NCBI RefSeq assembly: GCF_006094695.1
Contig: NZ_CP035103.1
Span: 2,542,001 to 2,606,000, forward strand
DNA from: Kocuria rosea
GTDB taxonomy: Bacteria; Actinomycetota; Actinomycetes; Actinomycetales; Micrococcaceae
Length of the DNA stretch: 64,000 nucleotides
Direction of reading: 5' to 3'
Position numbers and translations under genes: made by a program. Positions 40,660-49,970 of the stretch are shown in pieces. The number at the start of each line of letters is the position of its first letter. The first letter of the stretch is position 1. The notes under the pieces were generated by a model. The model searched no databases and was not told the origin of the DNA. It saw nothing but the letters and a program-made list of their open reading frames with translations.

Positions 40660-40836
40660 GGAGTTCCTCCGAGGAATCGAGGGCAGGAGCTGGAGCGGTG
40701 GCGCCGGGACCCGCTGGCCGGGCCCGTCACCGGTTCCCATTGTGCCCCATGCTCCGGGGCGGCCCCCGGTGCCGGGGTGCGATTCCTCCCACGCCGAACG
40801 CCCGCCGGCCCCGGGGGCGCGCCGGCCGGCCCGGGC

Positions 40837-42171
40837 TCAGAACAGCCGGACCGGTTTGACGATGTCCGCGTAGATCAGCAGCACGGACATCCCGATCATC
40901 AGCACGGCCACCGCGTAGGTCACCGGCAGCAGCCGGGCGGGGTCGAAGGGGCCAGGGTCGCGGCGGCCGAGCAGCCGGGCGCTCCCCCGGCGCAGCGCCT
41001 CCCACAGCGCCCCGGCGACGTGCCCGCCGTCGAGCGGCAGCAGCGGCAGCAGGTTGAAGACGAACAGGGCCAGGTTGACGGAGCCGACCAGGCCCACGAG
41101 GGAGGCGGCCTTGTCCCGCAGCGCGATCTCCTCGTGCGCGGCGATCTCCCCCGAGATCCGGCCGACCCCCACCACGGAGATCGGCCCGTCCGGGTCCCGG
41201 GGCGCGTCGGAGAACGCCGCCTCCCCCACCTCGTAGATCCGCTGCGGCAGGTGCAGGACCACCCCGGCGATCTGCTGCAGCCCGTCCAGCACCGCCCCGG
41301 GCACCGCGGTCAGCGGCTGCCGGACGGGCTCGCTCGTGGGGCTGATGCCGATGAAACCGACCTCCTCGTAGCGGGGGGCGCCGTCCTCGCCGGTCACGGC
41401 GGCGCCGGAGTCGTCCAGCACGGGCCGCGAGGAGAGGATGGGGGTCAGCGCCGCGGACACGGTCCGGCCGTCCCGCTCGACCACCACCGGGATCCGTTCG
41501 CCGGCCCGGTCCCGGATCCGGGCGGTGAGCTCGTCCCAGGAGCCGACCGGGGCGCCGTCGACGGCCGTGACGACGTCCCCGGGGCGCAGCCCGGCGGCGT
41601 TCGCGGGGGCCTGGGGATCCTCCGGCCGGCACTCGGTCTGCCCGGCGGCCTGGCGCTCCGCGGCCACCACGCACTCGGACACCCACGCGACCGTCGTGGT
41701 GGGCGTCGCCGTCCCGAAGCCGGAGAGCAGGACGGCCAGGCACAGGGTCCCGAGCAGGAGGTTCATCACGGGGCCGCCGAGCATGATCACGATCCGCTTC
41801 CACACGGGCAGCCGGTAGAACACGCGGTCCTCGTCCCCGGGGAGGAGCTGGTCCGCGGCGCCGCCGCGGGCCTCGGCCGCCATCTGCTGGAAGACGCCGG
41901 TGCTCGAGGCGCGGGCCGTCGAGCCCGCGCGCGCCGGCGGGTACATCCCCACCATGGAGATGTAGCCGCCCAGCGGGACCGCCTTGAGCCCGTACTCCGT
42001 CTCGCCGCGCCGGCGGGAGAGCACGGTGCGCCCGAAGCCGACCATGTACTGCGTGACGCGCACGCCGAAGAGCTTGGCCGGCACGAGGTGGCCGATCTCG
42101 TGGAGGGCGATGGAGACCGCGATGGCGGCGGCGGCCAGCAGCACGCCCACGAGGAACAGCACGACACCCAT
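40837..42171 (-). CDS. rseP: Site-2 intramembrane metalloprotease (RseP/Rip1 type)
   Basis: Regulated intramembrane protease that cleaves anti-sigma factors. Zinc motif HEIGH in the first helix (ALHEIGHLVPAKLFGVRV), one PDZ domain at about 170-270 (AGLRPGDVVTAVDGAPVGSW), and the second zinc ligand in LPLLPLDGGHVAGAL. 444 residues. GGGAGG lies upstream of ATG 42171. The normal upstream neighbour is dxr; here the met cassette lies between. Confidence 0.92.
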   Translation of the reverse strand: MGVVLFLVGVLLAAAAIAVSIALHEIGHLVPAKLFGVRVTQYMVGFGRTVLSRRRGETEYGLKAVPLGGYISMVGMYPPARAGSTARASSTGVFQQMAAEARGGAADQLLPGDEDRVFYRLPVWKRIVIMLGGPVMNLLLGTLCLAVLLSGFGTATPTTTVAWVSECVVAAERQAAGQTECRPEDPQAPANAAGLRPGDVVTAVDGAPVGSWDELTARIRDRAGERIPVVVERDGRTVSAALTPILSSRPVLDDSGAAVTGEDGAPRYEEVGFIGISPTSEPVRQPLTAVPGAVLDGLQQIAGVVLHLPQRIYEVGEAAFSDAPRDPDGPISVVGVGRISGEIAAHEEIALRDKAASLVGLVGSVNLALFVFNLLPLLPLDGGHVAGALWEALRRGSARLLGRRDPGPFDPARLLPVTYAVAVLMIGMSVLLIYADIVKPVRLF

Positions 42172-42303
42172 CCGTCGGACCTCCCGGGATCGTCGAGGGA
42201 CCCCGGCGGGCGCCGGGGACGTCGGGGCCGTGCGCTCGGCACGGCGAGGACCAGTCTGCACCACGATCCTGGACGTCGGGCACCGGGCGCACCAGGGCAC
42301 GAC

Positions 42304-42344
42304 GACGGCCGGTGCCCTCCCGGGAGGGAGGCGCACCGGCCGTC
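42304..42344 (-). terminator. Terminator after metI
   Basis: Twelve-base stem GACGGCCGGTGC/GCACCGGCCGTC with an inner CCTCCCGGGAGG palindrome, 24 bases beyond the metI stop. It closes the met operon before rseP. Confidence 0.65.
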
Positions 42345-42367
42345 GGTGGGCTGCGGGGCGGGGCGCC

Positions 42368-43027
42368 TCAGCGGCGCAGGATCCGGCGGGCCAGCCGGTT
42401 GCCCACCACCTGCACGAGCTGGACCAGGACCACGATGACGGCGACCGCCGCCCACGTGACCTCGTCGTTGAACCGCTGGTAGCCCAGGCGCAGGGCGAAG
42501 TCGCCCAGGCCGCCGGCGCCGATGGCCCCGGCCATCGCCGACATGTCCGTGATGCCGATGACCAGGAACGTGTAGCCGAGCACCAGCGGGCCCAGCGCCT
42601 CGGGCAGGATCACCGTGGTGATGATGCGGCCGCGGGAGACGCCCATGGAGCGGGCCGCCTCCACGACCCCGGGGTCCACGCTCATGAGGTTCTGCTCGAC
42701 GATGCGCGCCACCGCGAACATGGCCCCGATGGTCATCGCGAAGATCGCGGCGTTGGGCCCCAGCCGGGTCCCGACGACCCCCTGGGTCACCGGTCCCAGC
42801 GCGGCAAGCAGGATGATGAACGGGATCGGCCGGACGAAGTTCACCACGAGGTTGAGGCCCTCGTGCACCGCCCGGTTCTCCAGGATGTTGCCCCGGCGGG
42901 TGACGTAGAGGCCGACGCCCACGAGCAGACCGAGCAGGCCGGCGAGCAGCAGCGTGACCGCCACCATGTAGAGGGTCTCCCCGAGCGCGGACAGCAGCTC
43001 GGGTCCCAGGACGGACCAGTCGTTCAC
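42368..43027 (-). CDS. metI: Methionine ABC transporter permease
   Basis: Five-helix D-methionine permease. The EAA-type loop is EAARSMGVSRGRIITTVILP at about 125-144. 219 residues. Its ATG overlaps the metN stop by four bases. Together with metN and metQ it forms a complete importer, under a SAM riboswitch. Confidence 0.9.
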   Translation of the reverse strand: MNDWSVLGPELLSALGETLYMVAVTLLLAGLLGLLVGVGLYVTRRGNILENRAVHEGLNLVVNFVRPIPFIILLAALGPVTQGVVGTRLGPNAAIFAMTIGAMFAVARIVEQNLMSVDPGVVEAARSMGVSRGRIITTVILPEALGPLVLGYTFLVIGITDMSAMAGAIGAGGLGDFALRLGYQRFNDEVTWAAVAVIVVLVQLVQVVGNRLARRILRR

Positions 43028-44103
43028 GCGGCCACCTCTCTCAGGGTCGTGATGCGGGACATCTCGTCGACCACGGCCTGCACGGCCGCGTCCGCACCGG
43101 TCAGCTCGAAGGTCAGGGACCCGAACGACTGCTCCTGGAGCACGCTGATCCCGCCGTAGGCGATGGTGAAGCGGACCCCGCGGGCGGCGCCGTCCGAGAG
43201 CACCCCGCCGATGTCCACGCCGTCGCCGACGTCCACGATCACCAGGCGCCCCCGGTGGGCGCGGCGCAGCCGCTCGACCTCACGGGCGTCGGGCACCGAG
43301 TGCAGGACGGAGGAGACGAAGCGGCGGGCGGTCTCGGTGCGGGGCCGGGCGAAGATGTCCACGGTGGAGCCGTGCTCCACGACCTTCCCGTCCTGCATCA
43401 CGGCCACGCGGTCGGCGATCGCGCGGACCACGTCCATCTCGTGGGTGATGATCACGATCGTGATCCCGAGCTCCCGGTTGACCCGCTGCAGCACCTGCAG
43501 CACCTCCTGGGTGGTCTCCGGGTCGAGGGCGCTCGTCGACTCGTCGGCCAGGAGCAGCTTCGGGCTGGTCGCCAGGGCGCGGGCGATGCCCACGCGCTGC
43601 TTCTGCCCGCCGGAGAGCTGCTCCGGGTAGTTGCCGGCGCGGGCGGCGAGGCCCACGAACTCGAGCAGCTCGGCCACCCGCGCCCGGCGCTTCTCCTTCG
43701 GCCAGCCGGCCCGCTTGAGCGGATACTCGACGTTGCCGGCGACGGTGCGGGAGGTGAAGAGGTTGAACTGCTGGAAGATCATCCCGATCTCCTGCCGCAC
43801 GGGCGCCAGCTCGGTCTCGCGCCGGCCGGCCACCTCGAAGCCCTCCACGGTCAGGGAGCCCGAGGACACGGGCTCGAGCCCGTTGATCAGGCGCACGAGG
43901 GTGGACTTGCCCGCCCCGGAGTAGCCGATCACGCCGAAGATCTCGCCGCGGCGGACGTCGAGGGTGACGTCGTTGACCGCGAGCACCTCGCGCGCCGCCC
44001 GCCCCGAGCCGGTGCGGAAGGTCTTGGAGACGTTGCGGAAGGAGACGAGCACCTCGTCCGGGCGCCCGGGTGCGGGCGGCCCGGCGGGGACCGCCGCGCT
44101 CAC
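43024..44103 (-). CDS. metN: Methionine ABC transporter ATP-binding protein
   Basis: ATPase of the methionine importer. Walker A GYSGAGKST near 60, signature LSGGQKQRVGIARAL, Walker B LLADESTSALD, then a C-terminal NIL/ACT-like domain (GVRFTIAYGGISVLQEQS) that senses methionine. 359 residues. Overlaps metQ and metI by four bases each (ATGA). Confidence 0.93.
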   Translation of the reverse strand: MSAAVPAGPPAPGRPDEVLVSFRNVSKTFRTGSGRAAREVLAVNDVTLDVRRGEIFGVIGYSGAGKSTLVRLINGLEPVSSGSLTVEGFEVAGRRETELAPVRQEIGMIFQQFNLFTSRTVAGNVEYPLKRAGWPKEKRRARVAELLEFVGLAARAGNYPEQLSGGQKQRVGIARALATSPKLLLADESTSALDPETTQEVLQVLQRVNRELGITIVIITHEMDVVRAIADRVAVMQDGKVVEHGSTVDIFARPRTETARRFVSSVLHSVPDAREVERLRRAHRGRLVIVDVGDGVDIGGVLSDGAARGVRFTIAYGGISVLQEQSFGSLTFELTGADAAVQAVVDEMSRITTLREVAA

Positions 44104-44993
44104 TGCTCCTGGTCCTTCAGCTCCTGCTGGTAGCGCGCGGTCAGCTCCTGGAGCTCCTCCGGCTCCAGCTGCAGCGGCACGGCGGTGTCCTTGGTCTCCT
44201 CCATCTCGGCGTCGAGCACGGCCTGCTCGTGGTAGAGGTCCGCGACCTGCCGGAGGGTCTCGTCGTCGGCGAGCTCCTCCGTGGTGGTGAAGAGGTTGAC
44301 GTAGGCGCGGGAGCCCTCGGACTCGGGGTCGTCCTGGGCGAGCGCGGACTGCGGGTCGATGTCGGCCCGCGAGAGGAAGTCGTTGTTGATGACCGAGCCG
44401 GCCACCGAGTCGAGCGAGAGCACCGTCTGCTCCGCGGAGACCGGGGTGACCCGCACCGTGGAGGCCTCGGTGTCGACGTCGAGCTCGGTGGGGATGAGGG
44501 TGTCGCTGGTCAGCTCCACGAGACCTGCGGCCTCGAGCACGAGCAGGGCCCGGGAGAGGTTCACGGCGTCGTTGGGCACCGCGATCTCGTCGCCCTCCTG
44601 GAACTGCTCCACGGAGTCGTACTGGTTGGAGTACAGGCCCAGCGGGTAGATCGAGGTCGAGCCGATCGGGGTGATGGAGCCGCCGGCCGCGTTGTTGTAG
44701 TCGGCGAGGAACGGGACGTGCTGGAACCAGGTCATCTCCACGTCACCGGACTCGGTGGCGGGGTTCGGCTGGTTGTAGTCGGAGAAGTCGACGTACTCGA
44801 CGGTGATGCCCTGCTCCTCGGCCACCCGCTGGAGGGCGTCGTGGGTCGGGTCGGTGCCCACCACGCCGATGGTGACCTTGTCGTCGGCGAGCACGCCCTC
44901 GCCGGAGGACTCCCCGGCGGAGCCGCCGCAGGCGGTGAGGGCGAGGCCGAGGGTCGTGGCCAGGGCGAGGAAGGGGAGGCGCTGCGATCGCAT
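44100..44993 (-). CDS. metQ: Methionine-binding lipoprotein (NLPA family)
   Basis: Substrate-binding lipoprotein. The signal peptide ends in lipobox LTAC (LALTACGG) near residue 22. NLPA motifs VEYVDFSDYNQPNPATESGD and NAAGGSITPIGSTSIYPLGL follow. 297 residues from ATG 44993 with GGAAAGG upstream. First gene of metQNI. Confidence 0.92.
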   Translation of the reverse strand: MRSQRLPFLALATTLGLALTACGGSAGESSGEGVLADDKVTIGVVGTDPTHDALQRVAEEQGITVEYVDFSDYNQPNPATESGDVEMTWFQHVPFLADYNNAAGGSITPIGSTSIYPLGLYSNQYDSVEQFQEGDEIAVPNDAVNLSRALLVLEAAGLVELTSDTLIPTELDVDTEASTVRVTPVSAEQTVLSLDSVAGSVINNDFLSRADIDPQSALAQDDPESEGSRAYVNLFTTTEELADDETLRQVADLYHEQAVLDAEMEETKDTAVPLQLEPEELQELTARYQQELKDQEQ

Positions 44994-45090
44994 GTGGTGC
45001 CTTTCCGTGGGTCCGGGGTGTCGGAGGTCTCCACCGGGGCCAACGGGTCCGGCGGCCACGGTCGAGGGCGCGCCGGAGGGCGCGTGCGCG

Positions 45091-45220
45091 GTCGGACCGT
45101 ACTTGCCGCCGGCCGTCGTCGGCCGGTGCCGGATGGTTCACCTGGGGCACCCCACTACGGGAGAGGGTTGCCGCCCAGCAAGCCAGGGCTGCACGCTGGG
45201 ACTCGTCATCCGCCTGACAC
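45091..45220 (-). ncRNA. SAM-IV-like riboswitch in the metQ leader
   Basis: On the minus strand the leader shows the SAM-I/IV core: ACGAGTCCCAGC, GGCTTGCTGGGCGGCAACC and GTGGGGTGCCCCAGGTGA. Closing helix P1 is CGGATG (45207-45212) with CATCCG (45130-45135); P2 is CCCAGC/GCTGGG. It is followed by a perfect seven-base hairpin CCGGCCG-ACGA-CGGCCGG (45109-45126) and GGCAAGTACGG, which fits the SAM-IV extra stem and pseudoknot. TAGTGT at 45219-45224 is a candidate -10. SAM binding would shut off the importer. Confidence 0.85.
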
Positions 45221-45254
45221 ACTAGCACGTGCGGCGGGGCCGGGCCCGGCCCGG

Positions 45255-46529
45255 TCAGCGGGCGAGGACCTCGCGGGCCCGCCGGCGGGCCCAGCGCTCG
45301 GCCGCCAGCACGGCCTCGAGCTCCAGCGGGCCGTCGTCGTCGTGCTCGCCCAGCACCGCCTCGACGGTGTCCACGATGGCGGGGAACCGGATCCGGCCGT
45401 CGTGGAAGGCGTGCACCGCCTCCTCGTTGGCCGCGTTGAACACGGCGGGGAAGGTCCCGCCCCGCTCCCCCGCCGCCTTGAGGAGCTCGACGGCGGGGAA
45501 CGCCACCGGGTCGAGGGGCTCGAAGGTCCACTCCGTGGCGCGCGTCCAGTCGCACGGCAGGGCGGCCCCGGGCACCCGGTGCGGCCAGGCCAGGCCGAGG
45601 GCGATGGGAAGGCGCATGTCCGGGGGCGAGGCCTGGGCGAGGGTGGAGCCGTCCACGAACTGGACCATGGAGTGCACGACCGACTGGGGGTGGACCACCA
45701 CGTCGATGCGCTCGAGGGGGACGTCGAAGAGCAGGTGGGCCTCGAGCACCTCGAGGGCCTTGTTCACCATGGTCGCCGAGTTGGTCGTCACCATCAGGCC
45801 CATGTCCCACGTCGGGTGGCGCAGCGCGTCCCGGGGCGTGACCGTCTCGAGCTCCGCCCGGGACCGGCCGCGGAAGGGCCCGCCGGAGGCCGTCAGCACG
45901 AGCCGGTCCACCTCCCCGGCGGTGCCGCCGCGCAGCGCCTGCGCCAGCGCGGAGTGCTCGGAGTCCACGGGGATCAGGGCGTCCGGGTCCCCGGTGGCCG
46001 CGGCGGCGGCCTTGACGAGGGCGCCGCCGGCGATCAGGGACTCCTTGTTCGCCAGGGCGAGCCGGTGCCCGGCCCGCAGCGCCGCCAGCGTGGGGGCGAG
46101 GCCGATGGAGCCGGTGATCCCGTTGAGCACGAGGTCGGCGTCGGGGTGGGCGGCGGCCGCGGACGCGGCGTCGGGCCCGTGCACGACGTCCGGGCGGTAT
46201 CCCCCGGCCCCGGCGGACGCGGCCCCGTCCGCGATGAGGCCGGCCAGCCGGGCGGCGTCCTGGGCGGTGCCGCTGGTCGCCACGAGCGCGGCGCGGGTCT
46301 CGAGGGCCTGCTCGGCGAGGAGCTCGAGGTGCCGTGCTCCGGCGGCGAGGGCGACCACGGTGAACGGGTCCGCGCCCTCGAGCTCGCGGGCGGCCCGCAC
46401 GACGTCGAGCGCCTGGGTGCCGATCGAGCCCGTCGAGCCGAGGACGCTGATCCGGCGGGGGCCGGCGGCGGCCAGGGCGCGCAGCTCGGGTGTCGGGCGG
46501 GTGCGGGGCGAGGTGGCGGGGGGCGTCAT
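45255..46529 (-). CDS. dxr: 1-deoxy-D-xylulose 5-phosphate reductoisomerase
   Basis: Second enzyme of the MEP pathway. NADPH motif [19 protein letters not shown], metal site [22 protein letters not shown] and [20 protein letters not shown]. 424 residues from ATG 46529; a start eight codons upstream is possible. The next gene downstream is the riboswitch-led met operon instead of rseP. Confidence 0.94.
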   Translation of the reverse strand: MTPPATSPRTRPTPELRALAAAGPRRISVLGSTGSIGTQALDVVRAARELEGADPFTVVALAAGARHLELLAEQALETRAALVATSGTAQDAARLAGLIADGAASAGAGGYRPDVVHGPDAASAAAAHPDADLVLNGITGSIGLAPTLAALRAGHRLALANKESLIAGGALVKAAAAATGDPDALIPVDSEHSALAQALRGGTAGEVDRLVLTASGGPFRGRSRAELETVTPRDALRHPTWDMGLMVTTNSATMVNKALEVLEAHLLFDVPLERIDVVVHPQSVVHSMVQFVDGSTLAQASPPDMRLPIALGLAWPHRVPGAALPCDWTRATEWTFEPLDPVAFPAVELLKAAGERGGTFPAVFNAANEEAVHAFHDGRIRFPAIVDTVEAVLGEHDDDGPLELEAVLAAERWARRRAREVLAR

Positions 46530-46602
46530 GGCCCCAGTATCCCCCAGCGCCACTCCTCGGTGCGGTGCCCGCAGGGGGTGCCTGCGGACGGCCCGGAACG
46601 GG

Positions 46603-46642
46603 CCGAGGCCCCGTCCACCGGGAGCGGTGGACGGGGCCTCGG
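46603..46642 (-). terminator. Terminator after the GlsB-like gene
   Basis: Eighteen-base perfect stem (46603-46620 with 46625-46642), four-base loop GGAG, 18 bases past the stop codon. One of the strongest hairpins in the window. Confidence 0.7.
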
Positions 46643-46660
46643 CGACCGACGGGGGTGGGG

Positions 46661-46933
46661 TCAGCGCGTGGCGCGACCCTTGCGGCCGGAGACCGCGCCC
46701 CAGATGAAGAGCACGATGAGGGCTCCCACGACGGCGGTGATGATGGTGCCGATGTCGAACGCGGACTCCAGGTCCCCGATGCCGATCAGCGAGCCGAGGA
46801 AGCCTCCGAGGAGGGCCCCCACGATGCCGAGAACGATCGTGACGATGATGCCGCCACCCTGGCTGCCCGGCATGATGAGCTTGGCGAGGGCGCCGGCGAT
46901 GAGGCCGAGGATGATCCAGCTGATGATTCCCAT
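46661..46933 (-). CDS. GlsB/YeaQ/YmgE family stress membrane protein
   Basis: 90 residues, three hydrophobic segments and glycine zippers ([20 protein letters not shown]), typical of the transglycosylase-associated GlsB/YeaQ family linked to envelope or alkaline stress. AAGGAG precedes the ATG. Monocistronic between a candidate promoter and a strong terminator. Confidence 0.88.
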   Translation of the reverse strand: MGIISWIILGLIAGALAKLIMPGSQGGGIIVTIVLGIVGALLGGFLGSLIGIGDLESAFDIGTIITAVVGALIVLFIWGAVSGRKGRATR

Positions 46934-46966
46934 GATGGCTCCTTATCCGTCCCGGGAGGGACTTTT

Positions 46967-46972
46967 ATTGTA
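46967..46972 (-). promoter_or_regulatory. Candidate -10 for the GlsB-like gene
   Basis: TACAAT on the minus strand, 34 bases upstream of the ATG, in an AT-rich island. No clear -35; GGGTAT lies 20 to 25 bases further upstream and could belong to a stress sigma-factor promoter, but its partner box is missing. Confidence 0.35.
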
Positions 46973-47091
46973 CGCAACCGGCGAGTATCCCTGGAATACC
47001 CTGAGGTTGCTTCTGCGCCTCACCCTAGCCGACGGTCAGCCGCCTGTCTGTTCCCGTTAGCCAATCGACGCGTTCCTCCCGGACGCGGACC

Positions 47092-47123
47092 GGCCCGCCG
47101 GAAGCCGGGGCTTCGGGCGGGCC
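47092..47123 (-). terminator. Terminator after the symporter gene
   Basis: Fourteen-base stem with one G:G mismatch (GGCCCGCC-GAAGC arm at 47092-47105) and a four-base loop, 34 bases past the symporter stop. Confidence 0.55.
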
Positions 47124-47156
47124 GGTGGATCCTCCCAGGTGGGAGCGGGGAATCCG

Positions 47157-48788
47157 TCAGTGGGCGACGGGCTTCTCGGCGCCGATGCCTGTGAGGGAGC
47201 GCACCTCCATCTCGGACTGCTTGATCGGGTCCTCGAGACGGCGCTCCGTCATGGAACCGATGAAGCCGAGCAGGAAGGAGGCCGGGATCGAGACGATGCC
47301 CGGGTTCTGCAGCGGGAACCACGCGAAGTCGGCCGTCGGGATCATCGACGTCTCGGTGCCGGACATGACCGGGGAGAAGACGATGAGGCCCACCGAGATG
47401 ATCAGGCCGCCGTACATGGACCAGACCGCCCCCCGGGTGGTGAAGCGCCGCCAGTACAGGGAGTACAGGATGGTCGGCAGGTTCGCCGAGGCCGCGACCG
47501 CGAAGGCGAGCGCCACGAGGAACGCGACGTTCTGGCCCTGGGCGCCGATGCCGCCCGCGATGGAGACGAGACCGATGACCACCACCGTGGTCTTCGCCAC
47601 CTTCAGCTCCTTGCGGGGATCGGAGTTCCCCTTCTTGATCACGCTGGTGTAGATGTCGTGGGCGAACGAGGCCGAGGCCGTGATGGCCAGGCCGGCGACG
47701 ACCGCGAGGATCGTGGCGAAGGCCACCGCCGCGATGATGCCCATCAGCAGGGACCCGCCGAGCTCGAAGGCCAGCAGCGGGGCCGCGGAGTTCACGCCGC
47801 CGGGTGCCGCCTGGATCCGCTCGGCGCCGATGAGGGCCGCCGCGCCGAAGCCCAGGATGAGGGTGAAGAGGTAGAACAGGCCGATCAGCGAGATGGCCCA
47901 GACCACGGAGGTGCGCGCCTCCTTGGCCGTGGGCACCGTGTAGAAGCGCATGAGCACGTGGGGCAGGCCCGCCGCGCCGAAGACGAGGGCCAGGCCCAGG
48001 GAGATGAAGTCCAGCTTGCTGGTCTCGCTCACGCCGTACTTCAGGCCCGGCTCGAGGATGGCCGGGTTGCCGGAGACGGCGACCGCGTCACCGAGCAGGG
48101 AGGAGAAGTTGAAGCCGTAGAGCGCCAGGATCCAGACGGTCATGACCGCCACGCCGGAGACCAGGAGCACCGCCTTGATGATCTGCACGTAGGTGGTGCC
48201 CTTCATCCCGCCCACGAGGACGTAGACGATCATGAGCACGCCCACGACCACGATGACCAGCGACTGCCCGACCCGCGAGCTGATGCCCAGCAGCAGCGAC
48301 ACCAAGGCGCCCGCCCCGGCCATCTGGGCCAGCAGGTAGAACGCGGACACGGCGAGGGTGGAGATGGACGCCGCGACGCGCACGGGGCGCTGGCGCAGGC
48401 GGAAGGACAGGACGTCCGCCATCGTGAACTTGCCGGTGTTGCGCAGCAGCTCGGCGATCAGCAGCAGCGCCACGAGCCAGGCCACGAGGAAGCCGATGGA
48501 GTAGAGGAACCCGTCGTAGCCCTGGAGGGCGATCGCGCCCACGATGCCCAGGAAGGACGCCGCCGAGAGGTAGTCGCCCGCGATGGCCAGGCCGTTCTGG
48601 GTGCCGCTGAAGCCACGGCCGCCGGCGTAGTAGTCGGCCGCCGTGGACGTGGACTTCGAGGCGCGGAGGACGATGACCATCGTGACGACGACGAACGCGC
48701 CGAAGATGGAGATGTTGATCCAGGGCGTGCCGACCGTCTCCGTGGTGGCGGCCGTCATGGGCGCGAGCGCGGTGTGCAGCTGGTGCAT
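47157..48788 (-). CDS. Sodium:solute (acetate-type) symporter
   Basis: SSF-family secondary transporter of about 13 helices, closest in feel to ActP/MctC carriers of acetate and other monocarboxylates. Features: YYAGGRGFSGTQNGLAIAGDYLSAASFLG near the start, YVLVGGMKGTTYVQIIKA, and AGLAITASASFAHDIYT. 543 residues. Three bases after the DUF485 gene, the usual yjcH-actP arrangement. Substrate specificity not decided by sequence. Confidence 0.88.
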   Translation of the reverse strand: MHQLHTALAPMTAATTETVGTPWINISIFGAFVVVTMVIVLRASKSTSTAADYYAGGRGFSGTQNGLAIAGDYLSAASFLGIVGAIALQGYDGFLYSIGFLVAWLVALLLIAELLRNTGKFTMADVLSFRLRQRPVRVAASISTLAVSAFYLLAQMAGAGALVSLLLGISSRVGQSLVIVVVGVLMIVYVLVGGMKGTTYVQIIKAVLLVSGVAVMTVWILALYGFNFSSLLGDAVAVSGNPAILEPGLKYGVSETSKLDFISLGLALVFGAAGLPHVLMRFYTVPTAKEARTSVVWAISLIGLFYLFTLILGFGAAALIGAERIQAAPGGVNSAAPLLAFELGGSLLMGIIAAVAFATILAVVAGLAITASASFAHDIYTSVIKKGNSDPRKELKVAKTTVVVIGLVSIAGGIGAQGQNVAFLVALAFAVAASANLPTILYSLYWRRFTTRGAVWSMYGGLIISVGLIVFSPVMSGTETSMIPTADFAWFPLQNPGIVSIPASFLLGFIGSMTERRLEDPIKQSEMEVRSLTGIGAEKPVAH

Positions 48789-48791
48789 CGG

Positions 48792-49172
48792 TCAGTTCTC
48801 CTGTCCGTGGACGCCGCCGGTGGTGCCGAGGCTGGGCTCGAGACGCTCCCGGATGGCCGTGGCCTTCGGGTCCAGCTTGCGGTTGGCGAAGGACACGTAG
48901 GCCCCCGTGATGGCAAAGGTCGTGACGAACTGGAGCAGGCCCAGGACGACGCCGAGGTTGACGTTGCCGATGACCTGGATGGCGAACAGCTGCGGCGCGT
49001 ACATGGCGAGCACCACGTACAGCAGGTACCAGACCAGGAAGGCGACGGCGAGCGGGAAGACGAAGCCGCGATGGGTCTTCCGCAGCTCCTGGAACTCTGG
49101 CGACCGCTGGGCCGCGGGGAAATCGATGTCGGCGACGAGGTCGTCGGCGTCGATGGGTGGCTGGGTGGACAT
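48792..49172 (-). CDS. DUF485 membrane protein, symporter partner
   Basis: 126 residues with two helices (FPLAVAFLVWYLLYVVLAMY and VLGLLQFVTTFAITGAYV) and the DUF485 opening ELRKTHRGFVF. Always found just upstream of ActP-like symporters. GAGGAGGT immediately upstream of the ATG. Probably needed for symporter assembly, not proven. Confidence 0.88.
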   Translation of the reverse strand: MSTQPPIDADDLVADIDFPAAQRSPEFQELRKTHRGFVFPLAVAFLVWYLLYVVLAMYAPQLFAIQVIGNVNLGVVLGLLQFVTTFAITGAYVSFANRKLDPKATAIRERLEPSLGTTGGVHGQEN

Positions 49173-49199
49173 GGGCTACCTCCTCATGTGATGTGGCCC

Positions 49200-49228
49200 A
49201 CACTAGGCCGTTGTATGCACAGGAGCAA
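49200..49228 (-). promoter_or_regulatory. Promoter of the DUF485-symporter operon
   Basis: TTGCTC, 17-base spacer, TAGTGT, reading toward the DUF485 gene; the -10 lies 28 bases before the ATG. The spacer holds GTATGCACAG, repeated as GTATACACAG at 49308-49317. Confidence 0.5.
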
Positions 49229-49336
49229 GGCGTGACACCCAAAAGTTGCTTTTCAGGGGTCAGGATGAACACGGAACGGCGTTTCTGGACGAGGCCCGGT
49301 CCAGCATGTATACACAGAGGCTTCGGAGAGCCTGTT

Positions 49337-49945
49337 TCAGCGAGAGGCCAGGAGCAGCTGGACGGCGCGGTCCAGGAAGGCGTCCACCTGCTGCTCCTCG
49401 TAGCTGCGCTCCCCCTGCGCGGGCGGGAACACGGCCCGGCGCAGCTCGGCCGGCGCGAGGTCCGCGGCGCCCTCCAGCCGGGCGCCCAGGCGCTCGCAGA
49501 GGACGTCCACGTGGGCCGCGGAGTAGCCCTGGGCCCGCGGCCGGGAGGGGCGCCGGAAGCGCTGCGTGCGCGGCCGGTCGAGACGGTTCCGGAGCAGCCG
49601 GGTCAGGGCGTCGACGTGCTCCTGCCAGGCCTCGGGGCCCCGGTCGCGCAGGCACTGCTCGCGCTCGGCCGCGGCCAGCGCGTCCTCGGCCGCGTCCAGC
49701 AGCCCGTCGACGGCCTCCGGCCGGTAACCGCCCCGCGCGTCGGCGAAGACGGCGGCGCGCACCTGAGTGCTCAGCACGGCCCCGGACCGGTGCGCCGGTC
49801 CGGGACCGGGCGGCGCGTCCTGCAGGGCCGCGTGCACGCCGGCCAGGAGCTCGTCCACCTGGACGACGTCGTAGCCGCGCTCGGCCTCGGTGCACCGCGG
49901 GATGCGGGCGGTGGCCGGCCGGGCTCCGGGGCGGTCGGGAGGCAT
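49337..49945 (-). CDS. DivIVA-domain repeat protein
   Basis: 202 residues carrying four copies of a (G/S)Y-x4-VD-x-(L/F) motif: GYDVVQVDELL (24), GYRPEAVDGLL (73), GYSAAHVDVLC (140) and SYEEQQVDAFL (181). This is the membrane-binding start of DivIVA-type proteins. There is no long coiled coil, so it is unlike Wag31. Lies 25 bases downstream of cdsA. Role in polar growth or division is an inference. Confidence 0.72.
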   Translation of the reverse strand: MPPDRPGARPATARIPRCTEAERGYDVVQVDELLAGVHAALQDAPPGPGPAHRSGAVLSTQVRAAVFADARGGYRPEAVDGLLDAAEDALAAAEREQCLRDRGPEAWQEHVDALTRLLRNRLDRPRTQRFRRPSRPRAQGYSAAHVDVLCERLGARLEGAADLAPAELRRAVFPPAQGERSYEEQQVDAFLDRAVQLLLASR

Positions 49946-49970
49946 GGGCTGCGGGTCCTGGACGCCGGGC

